Below are positions 9,883-21,855 of a DNA stretch of 64,000 nucleotides, piece after piece. A model generated the notes under the pieces. The model was not told the DNA's origin and made no database searches. It was given only the letters and a program-made list of their open reading frames with translations. The position numbers and the translations under genes are program-made. The stretch lies in NCBI RefSeq assembly GCF_022581195.2, contig NC_061461.1, forward strand, positions 1,240,001 through 1,304,000. The letters run 5' to 3'. This DNA is from Helicoverpa zea (Eukaryota; Arthropoda; Insecta; Lepidoptera; Noctuidae). Every line of letters starts with the position of its first letter. Position 1 is the stretch's first letter.

Positions 9883-12301
9883 ATTAATCTTAATTTTGTT
9901 AGGAAGGAATACGAGTACTTTTTCCTTACTTTTTATTTTATAAAACTTTGATTTGGAGACATTTATGAGTTAGACAATCAGCCTGGTGATTAAATGTAAG
10001 GGTAAGTAAATCGTCATTACAAAGCGTCATCTTTCGTACGTCGTAGGCGTAAATATCAATCGGATGGCAAATGGCAAACCTCCTCCTTCTTGCAAGTCGG
10101 TTAAGAATAATAAAGCTAAATAGTTGCAGTATTAATTACAAGATATATATGGCAACAAGATATGAATGTTTGAGTAAAACCAATTTTATTTTCAAATGAA
10201 CAACAAATCCTCAGGTTTGCCAAGTATTAATAACAGAGGCACTATAAACGCTGTCTGAAATATAAAACTGAAGTCTATTTTTTCAGAAGAAATATAAAAA
10301 TACGAGTATAAAACTATATTAAAGCTTTCATAAAACAGTGTTTTATTTCTTCGGAACAAGTATTCAGTTTCGCAGATATTAAGATATTCGTCACCGACCT
10401 AGATTCTTTGATCTCGACTGCTAAATTCCTGAATTTGAGACTGTTTATATCTTATATTTGTGTAGGTAGTACTGACTGTTTCTTGCAGTTAAACCAATTC
10501 ATTAGCATTGCAAGATATTCTCCAGCTTTCTATATAGTTTTATATCATTTTCTACTTTTAGTTCACCCATTAAAGATGACATAAATACGATACATTGTTT
10601 TAGAAGGTCAAAAATAACTGCTTTAGCAATTCTTGGCCAATTTCATGTACCTCAACAATTAACCAAAAGGTCATCTAAAGCACCTAAATCCAGTCCATAA
10701 TTAATTTTAAAAAACATGTTAATAAACTCATTCCATTATTTTATAATAATATCGCTAAAACGTGACCCCGAATACGGTTAGTTTACCTTCATAACGTACG
10801 CCGGTTTTCTACGAATTTGACGTATTTCTGCTCAAATTACAACCCTTTGCGTCCCTTAGTACCACACTGCAAACTTTTTGTCAGCGGATAGTTTCTTCGA
10901 GCTCATACGCCAGTACGAAGATGAATATTATAACACATATTAAAAAGATCAAGTATTAGGTCGCTATGAGACCGACTGAAACTTAGATTGTTTTTACGAT
11001 TTACCTAAAAGAATATTTTTTCCTACCATCGGGTCAACTGTCGGTCGACTGTTTAGTTTGCAGTCTGCGCAGTGCCCTTGTCAGGGTGAATTTCGGTGGC
11101 AATATTACTTCGACTCGAAAGGTTTGTCGTATCGTACAACATTCGACAATGATTCTTTGTAACGCAAAGGGTTTCCTGAACATTGTGGTGTAGATAAATG
11201 TGGTTATTTTTCAGTTTGTTGGAGCGGTTTGTAAGAATTGTTAGACTGTTATTTAGCTGTACAAATATAGTATAGGTATAGTTTTGTAAATATTTTTATT
11301 GTGAATGATGGTTATTATATTTTGTAAAAAGTTTTTGCAATTGTCATTGTCATATCATGGCTTGAATAAACGGCCTTAAAGGAGGTATAATAAAAAAGAA
11401 AAGTTCAATTTAAGCAGTGATTATATCGTACAGATTCATATTAAACAGAAAATAAAGCTTTTCGACTCATTACAAAATGAAATGTAGTTAGATTTTTTCC
11501 TAAACAGAACGCCCACACATATAGCTGGTTTAGAATATACTTTAGAACCTACTTGCCTACTTCATTCTATATGACCAGTTCCACCTAGTACGTCAAGTTT
11601 GCTCAAGCCATCACAATGGGCAATAATCAAGAGCGGGAAATTGCCTGCTGTGGTCGCAGCCCAACAATCTCGGCCAATCAAACTAACTACATATTAGTTA
11701 TAGTGCGATTTGGTCACGCGGTTTTGCTGCAAATCAGGAAATCAACTAATGGGAACTCATGTTATGTGGTAGAACTACATTACCTGTTCTAGAAGGATAT
11801 TGTATACTGATTTATATTTCGGAATAAGTGAAAGAAAGGCTTGATAAGGGTTTTTTTGACTGTGTACTGCTATGCTTACCCATGCATGTATCTTCAGTGC
11901 TGTATTGTACTCTATGTCTACAATCTGTACTCTGTATATGAAAAGTAATCCCGCATTTGTTCCTACAAGTTCAATATGCGATTTTTCGCGACAGGACTAT
12001 TTTTTTATTTCTGGGAATGTTTGAGCATTAAAATGTTGTATGTAATAGTTCAAATAATAATTCCATTACAACCAGATTGAAATCGCTTTGAAATTGAAAT
12101 CTATTTAATCCCTTTGATATTTGTTGACATTTGTTTTCAAATATCTGAAAACAGTTACACTAATAAATCCATTCAGCTAAATATTTTAATACCATTTTAC
12201 ATACCATTTTCATTGGATTCCATGAAGCCCGTTACATAACCCGTTTTAGTTTAATCTAAATACCTCTTTTGTTATAGCCGTGTAAAAGACATATACGACA
12301 T
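9883..12301. other. AT-rich intergenic DNA, no gene seen
   Basis: About 2.4 kb without a convincing ORF, RNA gene or complete mobile element. A stretch near 11040-11110 (tttagtttgcagtctgcgca) resembles fragments of dispersed lepidopteran repeats, but no ends could be defined. Confidence 0.5.
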
Positions 12302-12312
12302 AACATATTGGA
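12302..12312. repeat. 11-bp target-site duplication of the RLE-LINE, left copy
   Basis: AACATATTGGA occurs here and again at 15399-15409, immediately after the AATAAA-containing 3' end of the RLE-type LINE. The spacing puts the element's 5' end 95 bases before the start codon. Confidence 0.7.
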
Positions 12313-12407
12313 ATTATATTATTTTTTGTGAAGTTTTTTGTGTTGTTTTATTTTTAAGTAATAAATAAGTGTAAATATTTTATATTCGTAAGTACCTATA
12401 TTTTTAT

Positions 12408-15281
12408 ATGAACAGCATAAACGGCTGTAGTGATGCGGAAGACAGTCAACCTACCACATCGTTGGATACCTCAGTGAGATGTCCCCACTGTTCACAGGCA
12501 CGTTTTTTTAAAGGTGAACGAGGCTTGAGGGTGCACTATGGCAAAGTACATAAAGCCCGCGGTGTACCCTCAGCCTCTCAAACTGTACCTACCACACCGA
12601 CAGCTACAACACTTACCCCACTTTGGCAACAACTTTCCAAATTAAAACATTCAGTGCCCATTCTGAAGAGAGTTCCTCGTGGCGCAAGACTGTCGGTTGC
12701 AAAAAGTTTAGCACGATGCATATCCCTTGCTGCCCGAGAGAACTCTGAACGTGCCTGGGAACAGTTATTAACCTTCCCTTATAGGGTTCTACATGTTCAA
12801 AAAAGTTTGGCATCTAAAAAAACTTTAACAGCCCAAATTAAAGAAAACTGTATGAGTACTATTTCTTCTTTTGACCCTAAATTACCGGCACGTCTACCCC
12901 ACAAAGGGCTTCTACATCATGTGGAATCCAAATTAGGGGAAGGTGACATAAGTGGGGCTGCTAGAGTACTTTTTAGCAGCGATGTGGTCGCGCCATACTC
13001 TCCAGAGACTTTTACAGCCCTGGAGAGTAAACACCCGGCCGCAGCAAATGACCTCTCCTTCCCCGACCCCAATGATACAGATCCATTGTACATTACAGCT
13101 ATCCAATTGCGCTCGGCTGTCAACTTCTTCAGGAGCGGCTCCGCCGGGGGCCTCGATGGCTTGACGCCGCAACATTTAAAAGACTTAACGAGTGCAAGCG
13201 CCGGGGAGGCTGGTGAGTCGCTTTTGAGGGAGCTGACAGCTCTTATAAATTTAATGCTCGCCGGCAATGTGCACGATGCCGTCATCGATGTCTTGTATGG
13301 GGCTAACTTATGCGCCCTACGCAAGAAGGATGGCGGCATTCGTCCCATTGCCGTAGGTAGCACCTACCGACGTATCGTAGCCAAAATAAGCTGTGCCTAT
13401 TACAGCGAATCTTTGGCCAGCAAGTTCCAGCCCCTACAGTTAGGTTTCGGTTCTAAAGGGGGCTGTGAGGCTGCGGTACACGCATTAACGACTTTCCTCC
13501 ATAGTAATGAAGGGGAGGTCATTTTAAAGGTTGACGTCATGAATGCCTTCAACTCCGTAAACAGGGACATTCTGTTGACAGAAGCAAAAAAAGAAATTCC
13601 TAAAGTTTTTAAATTCCTTTGGCAATGTTATAGATACCCTTCCAAATTATTATATAAAGACCATCTTCTCGAATCTGCTGCTGGATGTCAACAGGGTGAC
13701 CCTCTTGGGCCAGTCATTTTTAGTTTAGCTATAAATCCAATTATTCGTCAGCTAAATTCAAAATTTAACGTCTGGTATTTAGATGATGGCACCCTAGGAG
13801 GCGATGTAGAGACTGTTCTCAATGATCTTACACTATTAAAAGAAAAATTCAAATCAATCGGTCTCACACTCAACTTTTCGAAATGCGAAATTTTCATTCC
13901 TGTCACCAACATTCATAGGCAAACGATTATTTCAAAATTTCATACCATAGCTCCGCAATTAAAAATCATTGAGAAAGCCTCTCTTCGCCTACTAGGGTCT
14001 CCGATCTATGACGACTCTTTTTCCTCTTTTATAGAGGAAAAAATTCAAAACTTCAATGACATTTCGGACAGGTTACTTAAAATTAATGTACATTCGGCAT
14101 ATACCCTTATTCGATATTGTTGTTTCGGACCAAAATTTACTTATATCCTTCGCTCTTCTCATTTGTGGAAACATCCGAACCTATTAGATAAAGTTGACAA
14201 AATTATCAGGAACACCCTTTCTCTAATATTAAATGTGGCCCTGGACGACCGAGCCTGGCAACAGGCCTCACTGCCTATTCGCTTGGGAGGCCTCGGCGTC
14301 CGCAAAATTTCCAGTCTTAGTTTACCGGCATTCCTCTCCTCGGTCCACAGCACCGCAAGTCTCACTAGGAAAATTCTATCTTCCTCACTGGTGGACTTTG
14401 GGGTGCCGTGTTTGGCCGATGCGTTGAATGCTTGGAAAATGACTTGCCCAAATACGGTTATGCCCAGTGACCCCTCCTCTCAGAGGCAGTGGGATGGGCC
14501 GCTCTGCAGCATCACACGGAATGATCTTCTTAATACGTGTAATGGTGCTGCCGAGCGTGCTCGCCTGCTGGCTGTGGGAGTATGGGAATCTGGACTATGG
14601 TTGCAGGTTATTCCGTCAACCAGCATAGGCACTATGCTGGATGATAACACCTTCCGGATAGCTACATGCCTTCGATTAGGCGCTCCCTGTGTTGCTCCGC
14701 ATCGCTGCCATTGCGGTGAAGCTGTCGACAGCCTCGGGCACCATGGTCTGTCGTGCTGCAGAAGTGCTGGTCGTATTGCACGGCATGCCAGCATTAACGA
14801 CATTATCCGTCGTGCTCTTTCCACCGCCGGCGTACCAGCTGTTTTAGAGCCTAATGGACTGGTACGTGACGATGGAAAGAGGCCAGATGGTATGACGTTG
14901 TTGCCATGGAAGATGGGTAGGCCCTTGGTGTGGGACGCAACATGCGTCGACACCCTGGCGCCATCACATCTTCCTAGCACGGCAGTCTGTGCTGGGGCGG
15001 CTGCAGCTTCTGCAGAGACCACCAAGCGGCGCAAATATAATAACCTTATTGGAAATTATAGTTTTGAGCCGTTTGGGGTCGAAACGCTCGGACCGTGGGG
15101 CCCGAGTTCGCGGTTACTTTACAAGGACATCGCGAAAAAGCTTGTCGACGCTTCGCGTGACCAGAGGGCTGGCTTATTCTTTGGACAAAGAATTAGCATT
15201 GCCATTCAACGTGGCAATGCAGCCAGTCTTCTGGGCACGTTTCCGGAGGACAGTGATGCGGAGGAATACTTCGACGCCTGA
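12408..15281 (+). CDS. Reverse transcriptase with restriction-like endonuclease (RLE-LINE ORF)
   Basis: The 957-residue protein would nick target DNA and reverse transcribe its own RNA in place. An N-terminal C2H2 finger (C25, C28, H43, H48) likely binds target DNA. The reverse transcriptase spans about residues 220-520: GGLDGLTPQHL, RPIAVGSTYRR, LKVDVMNAFNSV, GCQQGDPLGP and YLDDG at 457-461. The catalytic box is YLDD, where most insect LINEs have YADD. A Cys/His cluster starts at C767 (RCHCGEAVDSLGHHGLSC), followed by the endonuclease motif KRPDG (D827) and LVWDATCVD (D843), the PD-(D/E)xK pattern. The ATG at 12408 follows an in-frame stop at 12372. No frameshift or stop breaks the ORF, so it may encode active enzyme. 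Similar proteins occur across invertebrates. Confidence 0.88.
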   Translation: MNSINGCSDAEDSQPTTSLDTSVRCPHCSQARFFKGERGLRVHYGKVHKARGVPSASQTVPTTPTATTLTPLWQQLSKLKHSVPILKRVPRGARLSVAKSLARCISLAARENSERAWEQLLTFPYRVLHVQKSLASKKTLTAQIKENCMSTISSFDPKLPARLPHKGLLHHVESKLGEGDISGAARVLFSSDVVAPYSPETFTALESKHPAAANDLSFPDPNDTDPLYITAIQLRSAVNFFRSGSAGGLDGLTPQHLKDLTSASAGEAGESLLRELTALINLMLAGNVHDAVIDVLYGANLCALRKKDGGIRPIAVGSTYRRIVAKISCAYYSESLASKFQPLQLGFGSKGGCEAAVHALTTFLHSNEGEVILKVDVMNAFNSVNRDILLTEAKKEIPKVFKFLWQCYRYPSKLLYKDHLLESAAGCQQGDPLGPVIFSLAINPIIRQLNSKFNVWYLDDGTLGGDVETVLNDLTLLKEKFKSIGLTLNFSKCEIFIPVTNIHRQTIISKFHTIAPQLKIIEKASLRLLGSPIYDDSFSSFIEEKIQNFNDISDRLLKINVHSAYTLIRYCCFGPKFTYILRSSHLWKHPNLLDKVDKIIRNTLSLILNVALDDRAWQQASLPIRLGGLGVRKISSLSLPAFLSSVHSTASLTRKILSSSLVDFGVPCLADALNAWKMTCPNTVMPSDPSSQRQWDGPLCSITRNDLLNTCNGAAERARLLAVGVWESGLWLQVIPSTSIGTMLDDNTFRIATCLRLGAPCVAPHRCHCGEAVDSLGHHGLSCCRSAGRIARHASINDIIRRALSTAGVPAVLEPNGLVRDDGKRPDGMTLLPWKMGRPLVWDATCVDTLAPSHLPSTAVCAGAAAASAETTKRRKYNNLIGNYSFEPFGVETLGPWGPSSRLLYKDIAKKLVDASRDQRAGLFFGQRISIAIQRGNAASLLGTFPEDSDAEEYFDA

Positions 15282-15398
15282 TCGATGCTCTTTTATATTA
15301 TGTTTTATGTTTATATACATTTTGTATATAGTTTTGTATAAAGATAAGTAGCTTAAGTTTGTATATATGTATAGTGTGTACATTAATAATTCAATAAA
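15282..15398 (+). terminator. 3' UTR and polyadenylation signal of the RLE-LINE
   Basis: AT-rich tail ending in TTCAATAAAAA at about 15390-15400. The AATAAA signal sits at the very end of the element, right against the target duplication, so it could serve for 3' processing and mark the reverse transcription start. Confidence 0.5.
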
Positions 15399-15409
15399 AA
15401 CATATTGGA

Positions 15410-18400
15410 CAAATGATCATTTCATCCACACATTTTGGATACTGCCTTAAAGGAATTTCGCACAACTCCATCTACTAAGATAGGCCTATACATTTATGGC
15501 CCAAGTACACCGACAACATAAACCTCCGTCTTTTCAGAACCGCTGTTCACTATGTTCCACGTTCAAAGTCCAAAGCAAACGGTTGTTCTAAGTTAAACGG
15601 GCGTTTATGTAGTGTGTGAAATTGGTCGTAAGTAGCACTTGGCAGCGAGTGTCAACAAGGATAAGTCAAGCGTGAGTCGGGCTGTCGGCGGCATGATGGA
15701 TGCGAGCCGTCTCCTGCAGCCCCGGCTTGCTGCCGACGTGAAAGGTCGCCGTTTGATCAACCACGAACATCAAGTGGCTTTTTTGTATTTTATTTGGGAA
15801 TACTGCAAAAAGGTAGTACAAAGGGCCTTCGTTGTAAACGATATATTAATTTTATTTAAGTATGGCTTGGCTATTAATTTAGTGGTACCTATATAATACT
15901 GATCATTATTTAATTTCAATTTAATGAATAATCTTTACGCCCGGTAAGTTATATTGCAGCTGATCTGACTAGAATATGATAGATGATAGAATGTGTAGAT
16001 CATCTTATACAACACGTAAAAAAGCTTTTCTGATATTGTTACTGTGTATAACTTGTTCACTGTACTGTACAGACTTTTGGGAAAAGGAGGCTATTCAACT
16101 ATGACGTCACAGACCACGCGGCCTTAAAAACACTGCAGGAAAGTTATAGCTTTTATCGCTTTTTCGCTGTAACAGGAAAAAAGCTAGAATGAAGAATATT
16201 GGCGTGAAATTCGATTTTTGGGCGTCAATCGAAACTTGCAGCCTTGCATGTTCATAAAAAAGCTGGTTCTTTTGTCAGCCACTTGTGTTCAGAGTTATAG
16301 GTTTTCGTGAACGCTGTACGGTAGCTGAAGGTTCCTATATTCTGTTTGATATTGATGACAGTTTAGCTTCTTTGACACTATACTGAAGCAAACTTAGTGG
16401 TTGACTTGAACATAGGTACCTACACACTGGATAACTTTGCATGTGATCTGATTAACCTGTTGAATGACACTCATTATAAAACAATAGAAAATCAACATAC
16501 ACTATCTCCACTAAAAATAAATAAAATAAATTAACGTAATTTTTTTTTAATACGTATTCATGGAACGCGAGAAATACCACGGTCTCAAGCTAGTATCTTA
16601 CAACAAAAGAAACATATTACTTCGGGGATCATCCTCCCCAGTCCGACAGTTTACCTAAAACCAGACAAACTTTAACTAAACAGTATTCATGTTGGACCAC
16701 AATTAACAGTAGAGGGACTTCACAGTTATGTCTCGAAGCACTTAAGTCATTAGAGAATAACTGCCGTTAACTTGCAAGTTATACCACTCACTGGGAACAG
16801 GGAGTTTAATGTTGAATATCATTTGTTGTTGTTTTATTGCAGTTTTGATGGATATAGCTAGGTGTGTTGGTAATGGAGTGTAGGCGTGGTGAAATATTGT
16901 TGGTGGATACATTGTCAAATAGCGGACTCAGGTAGCTTTGGGCAGCGAAAACCTCCATGTTAATCCCTTGAGCAGCTTCAGCCTCAGTTTCAAGCCTGAT
17001 AAAGTATTATAAATAACCCTTCTTAGCAGTCGGGTAAAAAATATAGAAATATGAAATATATGTATTATAGAAAATGCAATAAAAAAAATGGCTACATAGT
17101 CAAACCGCTAAACCAGTTTTGTGGGAAAATGTTTAAGTTCAACATCTGTACTCTGCTGAAATAATAATAAATAACCAAGTTCTAGTCCTTTATAAAATCT
17201 TGGGTCAAGGCAATAAACTTCTTACTGGATATGCAATATCAATTCTTAGTGACTCCCCTCTTATGAAACACATATCTACCTTCATACGTAACATATGGAT
17301 TCCTACATTACATTCACATATACATTACACGAGTCTTGAAACCGATGCCATATAGTTGGAGCATCGCTCCACTTCATTACTAGAGGTACATTCGCCGACA
17401 TATTTGATTACATCAACATACATACGGCTTCTATGGAATTTTGTGTCATGTGTTCGTGACAACAATGTCGAATTACGTACAGTTTGACCTAGGAGATTAG
17501 GAAAAATAGTTCTAGACGTGAATCACTTGCTTGTACTCTAAAGAGTTTGGTATCAGGTAGGTCAGCACTTTATAATGTGGTTACAAGTCACGCATATTGC
17601 AAACTAAACTACCGGTAGATAGTTGTCCCGATGATTGGCTGACAGTTTATTTTGAATGAATCCTATCAAACCTTTTGGTTAACCTAATCGTTGCAATCAC
17701 TCATTTCTAACATATACTATCGTTCGGAAAAAAATGCGGTGAAGATTCGTTCGTCACTTCGTTGATAACGTACAAGCCTACTAAAGCATAAGTACCTAAA
17801 TACCCTAACTAAGTCTCTCCTGTTTTGTCAGCAGAGGTACACACAACCACCTCGAGTTTGCAAGTTGCAGCCAGTCCCGACCCCTGACCCTATTGTGGCA
17901 AGTTGCCTTCAGAACGCTTACAGGAACTTTAGATGGCAAGGCTTCGTTAATAAATGTGGAAGCATCTAATACCTATGGCCTAGTTTCTGTTAAGTTTATG
18001 TAGTGTTGTTAAATTGATGGAATATCATGTTAGAAATTATTTTTCATTTATTTTTAAGTACCAGGACAACAGATGATGCAAGAAGTTTCATCTTTTGATA
18101 GTCGTGTTGATATTGTAGCCTACGCCGTAGCAACTTGCTACGAGAATTCGTAGTACGTGCTACGATCTAATATTTATCTCAGACTTAACTACCACTATAG
18201 TCATAATTTCATTTATTACATATGTATGTATAACTAGTTCTACGCTTTTACGGTAAGTGGCATTATATTAATTTCATCAATAGTACTTAACATCTATAAT
18301 AATAAAAAAAAAACAGTAGCCCCTCCAGATATCTCCGCTTTGAAATCGCCCCGAGCCTAAAGCGAGAGTTAAATTGCCTTCCAAAGCAACACAGCTACCG

Positions 18401-19065
18401 ACCCATTGATCAAATGACAAAGGATCTCCAATCTCACAGTTAGAACCGAGACATCCTCGAAATACATCGACATTTACACTGGTTGCCATCAGAAGTCGAT
18501 GAATCAACACTATCGGGTAACTCGAGTCTCGACTAAATTAATCTATCAAGTAATGCCCAGAGTAAATTGAAACTCAATATTGAACCGTATCGATACTTCA
18601 ATCCTCGAGTATCGATATTATCGAATGGCCTTACATCGGTAAATAGCTTTGTATTTTGTAATAGGAACGGAACTAAAGCCAGATAATGCTATATGAAGGG
18701 GTTATGTGAAGCGATGTCCGTTTAGCTCTAAATATAAGCCGCTTTTAGCTTCGTTAGCGACAAAAGTTCAAGATTTTCTGCAGTGGGTTTAAGTTCAAGA
18801 GTTCTTATGTTGATAGAAAATCTCTTTGATGCGATATATGTCACGGTTCCACCTCTATAGGTCAAAGTTCAAATCGTGACGATGTGGTTGGGGCAACCGC
18901 TAACCGCAGAGTGAAAAACTTCACTAATGCATTTCGATAAAGACGTTGAATTAACCACTTTTAAAGAGAACTATTGTTGGATCTGGAAAAGCACTACAAA
19001 GCACTGAATTGTTCACTTGTACTTTTTATCTTTTACTTCCAAGTATGTTAAGGTCAGCACAATGA
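15410..19065. other. AT-rich intergenic DNA, no gene supported
   Basis: No gene is supported. Open frames at 15639-15896 (plus, no ATG) and 18277-18510 (minus, 77 codons) resemble no family I know. Around 18118-18165 a 'gctacg' rich patch (tagcaacttgctacgag) looks like a fragment of a dispersed lepidopteran repeat. Repeated cgat/tatcgat words near 18590-18620 form small palindromes. Confidence 0.45.
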
Positions 19066-19743
19066 GGTTACATTGTCGCGGTCGAGCTCATTAACTATAA
19101 AATTATAGTCGTATGTATATATAGAGTTCCAAATGTAAGGAATTTAAATGATTGTTTTGAAAAACTAGAAAATTTACTCACACTGATAACTAACAGACGT
19201 TTTAAAAATGTTGTAATTGCAGGCGATTTCAATATTGATATTTTGAAACCGAGTAATATTACGTCTACCCTTGAGTATCTCTTGTTAAATTATAACTTAA
19301 AACTTGCTCTTAAACAGCCAACTAGAATGGCTAGCAGGACATGCATAGATAATTTTGCGCATAATTTTAAGAAGGGTTGTAAAACGGACGTATTAGAGTT
19401 TGCATTATCAGACCATACAGCACAGCTGCTTCAATGTCCATTTCCTAATGTATTCCATATAAAATCCTGGTATATAACTCGAAGAGATTACAACAGTGAG
19501 AACATACTTAAATTTAAAAATAGCATAAAAAATCTAACATTTTCGGAGATATATCTTACTGATGACCCTAACGTAGCTTATGATGAATTTATCATTACAT
19601 TTAAACTATTTTATGATTTATGTTTTCCCTACAAAAAAATTAAAATAAACATAATTAAAAAACCAAAATGGTTGTCACAGGGCGTTAAATTATGCAGTAG
19701 AAAAAAAAAGATATCTGCTATGGCAATCAAGACTAAAACCTAG
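19066..19743 (+). pseudogene. LINE ORF2, partial endonuclease domain
   Basis: The frame opens after a stop at 19063 and reads VAVELINYKIIVVCIYRVPN, then VIAGDFNIDIL and ALSDHTAQLL. These match the middle and the terminal SDH motif of AP-like LINE endonucleases. The catalytic N-terminal part is absent because of 5' truncation. The frame runs into an A-run near 19701-19709, where one extra or missing A shifts it to a stop at 19743. Upstream of 19066 no LINE coding was found. Confidence 0.75.
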
Positions 19744-21625
19744 CTATGAAAATAAAAAGAAGTTTACCACTTATTCTAAACTATACAATAAAATAATTCA
19801 CTTAACACAAAAAGCACAAAATAACTATAAAATACAGCAATCCAAAAATAAATCAAAGACTACATGGCAAGTAATTAATCAGACAAAATACAACATCCCT
19901 AAACAACGCATTGAGAAACTAAAAGTAGGTAACCAAATTTTACATGAACCATTAGATATAGCTAATGCTTTTAATGACTTTTTCGTTGACAAAATACGCC
20001 CAAAAATAGACGCTGATTGTAATCCGAAAGTATGCATGTCATCCTCACAAAATTCTATGTTTTTAGCCCCTAGCACGCCACAAGACATGTATAAAATAAT
20101 AATGGCATTAAAAAACACTAGTAGCGTAGGCAATGATGGTATTACCACACAAATATTAAAATCGGTTTCAGCTGAGATATGCGGGCATCTCAGTCACATA
20201 CTCAACCTTATCATTCTTGCGGGCGTATATCCAGATGGCTTAAAAACTTCAATAATTAAACCTCTATTTAAAAAAGAAGACAAGGAATTGATGGAGTATT
20301 ATAGACCAATATCACTTATACCGGTTATATCAAAGATATTTGAAAAATACATTTATAAAGAATTGTATAATTACATGGAGAAATACGATATACTTTGTGA
20401 AGAACAAAAAGGATTCAGACATCACCGAACCATTAACATGGCAATCTTTGACTTTTTGAATAATATTATTAGTAACATGGATAGACGAAACCCTATTTGT
20501 GCTTTATTCTGCGACATGACTCAGGCTTTCGATTATGTCCATTATAATACGCTACTCAATAAATTAGAAAATTATGGTATTAGAGGTAATGTGCTCAAAC
20601 TTATTAAGTCATATTTAGAAAACAGAACACAAATTACTGAGGTTAGCCGCATTAATGTAGTCAATAAGCATGAAGAGATAGTCAGATCAAGTGAACGTAA
20701 AATTTCATTCGGCGTACCACAGGGAAGCGTTATGGGACCATTTTTGTTCATACTATATGTGAATGACATGCCGTTATCCCTTGAACAACCTATAACAATG
20801 TTTGCAGATGATAGCACAGTAACGATCCCTTGTAAAAGCATAAGCACATACGAAAATGATATTAACAACACACTTGACTCAATAATTAGATGGTTGGACA
20901 AAAATAATTTAAATATAAATTTAAGTAAGACAAAGGTAATGCACTTTAGACAGCGAACTCCTGGAGGAAGTACTCTACACATACATTACAAAAACAATAA
21001 TATTGAGGAAGCGGGTGATACAAAATTTTTAGGACTGCAAATAGATTTTAGTTTGAATTGGAAGGCACATGTAGATATGTTGTGTAAAAAACTGAGCTCT
21101 TCCGCCTTTGTTTTGTATAGATTGTCCTCCATAGTGAATGATAAAGCGCTACTTACGGCTTACTATGGAATAGTTGAGTCCCATTTACGGTACGGAGTCA
21201 TTTTCTGGGGGAACTCGACTGATCGAGACATAGCTTTTAAGGCTCAGAAAAGGTGCATTAGATCCATGTTTAAGCTCAAAAGTACAGACAGTTGTGTGCC
21301 CTATTTTAAGCAATACAAAATCCTGACACTTCCATGTATCTATATCTTCGAAGTAGCTATGTTTGTTAAACAAAATCCGTCTCGTTTCCAACGTCTAGCT
21401 GATGTATGTCCGAGGAATAGACGAGACAATAGCAAATTATGCATTGTGTCGTGTCAAACGAGTCTGAAGCGCAACAGTATCTATTGCATGGCCCCAATAA
21501 TATACAATAAGTTACCAAATGCCTGGAAAGACTTAAGCACACCACTGTTTAAGAGAAAGTTACGCCAATTTTTAAATGATAAAATTTATTATACCATATC
21601 AGATTTCTTAGCAGAAAAATTATAA
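19710..21625 (+). pseudogene. LINE ORF2, reverse transcriptase part
   Basis: After the A-run frameshift the correct frame continues without a break to 21625. It carries the linker (KTTWQVINQTKYN) and the full reverse transcriptase. Counting from the first downstream Met at 20036, the motifs are GNDGITTQIL at about 32, YYRPISLIPV at about 88, LFCDMTQAFD at about 157, FGVPQGSVMGP at about 225 and the catalytic FADD at 256-259. The conserved C-terminal region follows. There is no RNase H, as in CR1 and Jockey elements. The reading frame is otherwise intact, so the copy is fairly recent. It cannot mobilise itself because the endonuclease is truncated. Confidence 0.85.
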
Positions 21626-21821
21626 TTTATATGTATAAATGTTTAATTGTAAAATTAGTAGTAAGTTAATTGATCTCATATAATATTGTGATAATAAATA
21701 ATAGATTAATAGTAGGTAATAATGTTTAAGTAGGTAATAATGTTTGCATGCCGAATGGTAAAATATGGCTGAACTTTATAATTATAAGAACTTTTGTATA
21801 CCCATATTTGCAAAATAAAAA

Positions 21822-21855
21822 TATTCTATTCTATTCTATTCTATTCTATTCTATT
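21822..21855 (+). repeat. (TATTC)n pentamer tail of the LINE
   Basis: About seven perfect ATTCT/TATTC pentamers mark the 3' end of the truncated LINE. Confidence 0.85.

Larger units (their letters stand above)
12313..15398 (+). mobile_element. Compact LINE with restriction-like endonuclease (RLE), apparently intact
   Basis: A 3.09-kb insertion is bounded by 11-bp direct repeats. It has a 95-base leader, one 957-codon ORF, a 117-base 3' UTR and an AATAAAAA end. The single ORF with an N-terminal zinc finger, central reverse transcriptase, C-terminal zinc knuckle and PD-D endonuclease is the layout of early-branching LINEs (R2, R4/Dong, NeSL, HERO, Utopia groups). The clade was not resolved. 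There is no sign of insertion in rRNA, snRNA or tRNA genes, the usual targets of such elements. Confidence 0.8.
19066..21855 (+). mobile_element. 5'-truncated CR1/Jockey-superfamily LINE with (TATTC)n tail
   Basis: The coding frame can be followed from mid-endonuclease at about 19066 to the end of ORF2 at 21625. A 3' UTR and a perfect pentamer array (about 21822-21855) follow. The missing ORF1 and endonuclease N-terminus show 5' truncation, the usual fate of LINE copies. The coding style (FADDST, long AT-rich ORF2, no RNase H) fits the CR1/Jockey superfamily; the exact clade is open. A short repeated AGCACA near 19055 and 21861 could be a target duplication but is too short to trust. Confidence 0.8.

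Noticed and set aside
12917..13363. 148-codon minus-strand frame
   Set aside because: It lies fully opposite the reverse transcriptase ORF, whose motifs are clear.
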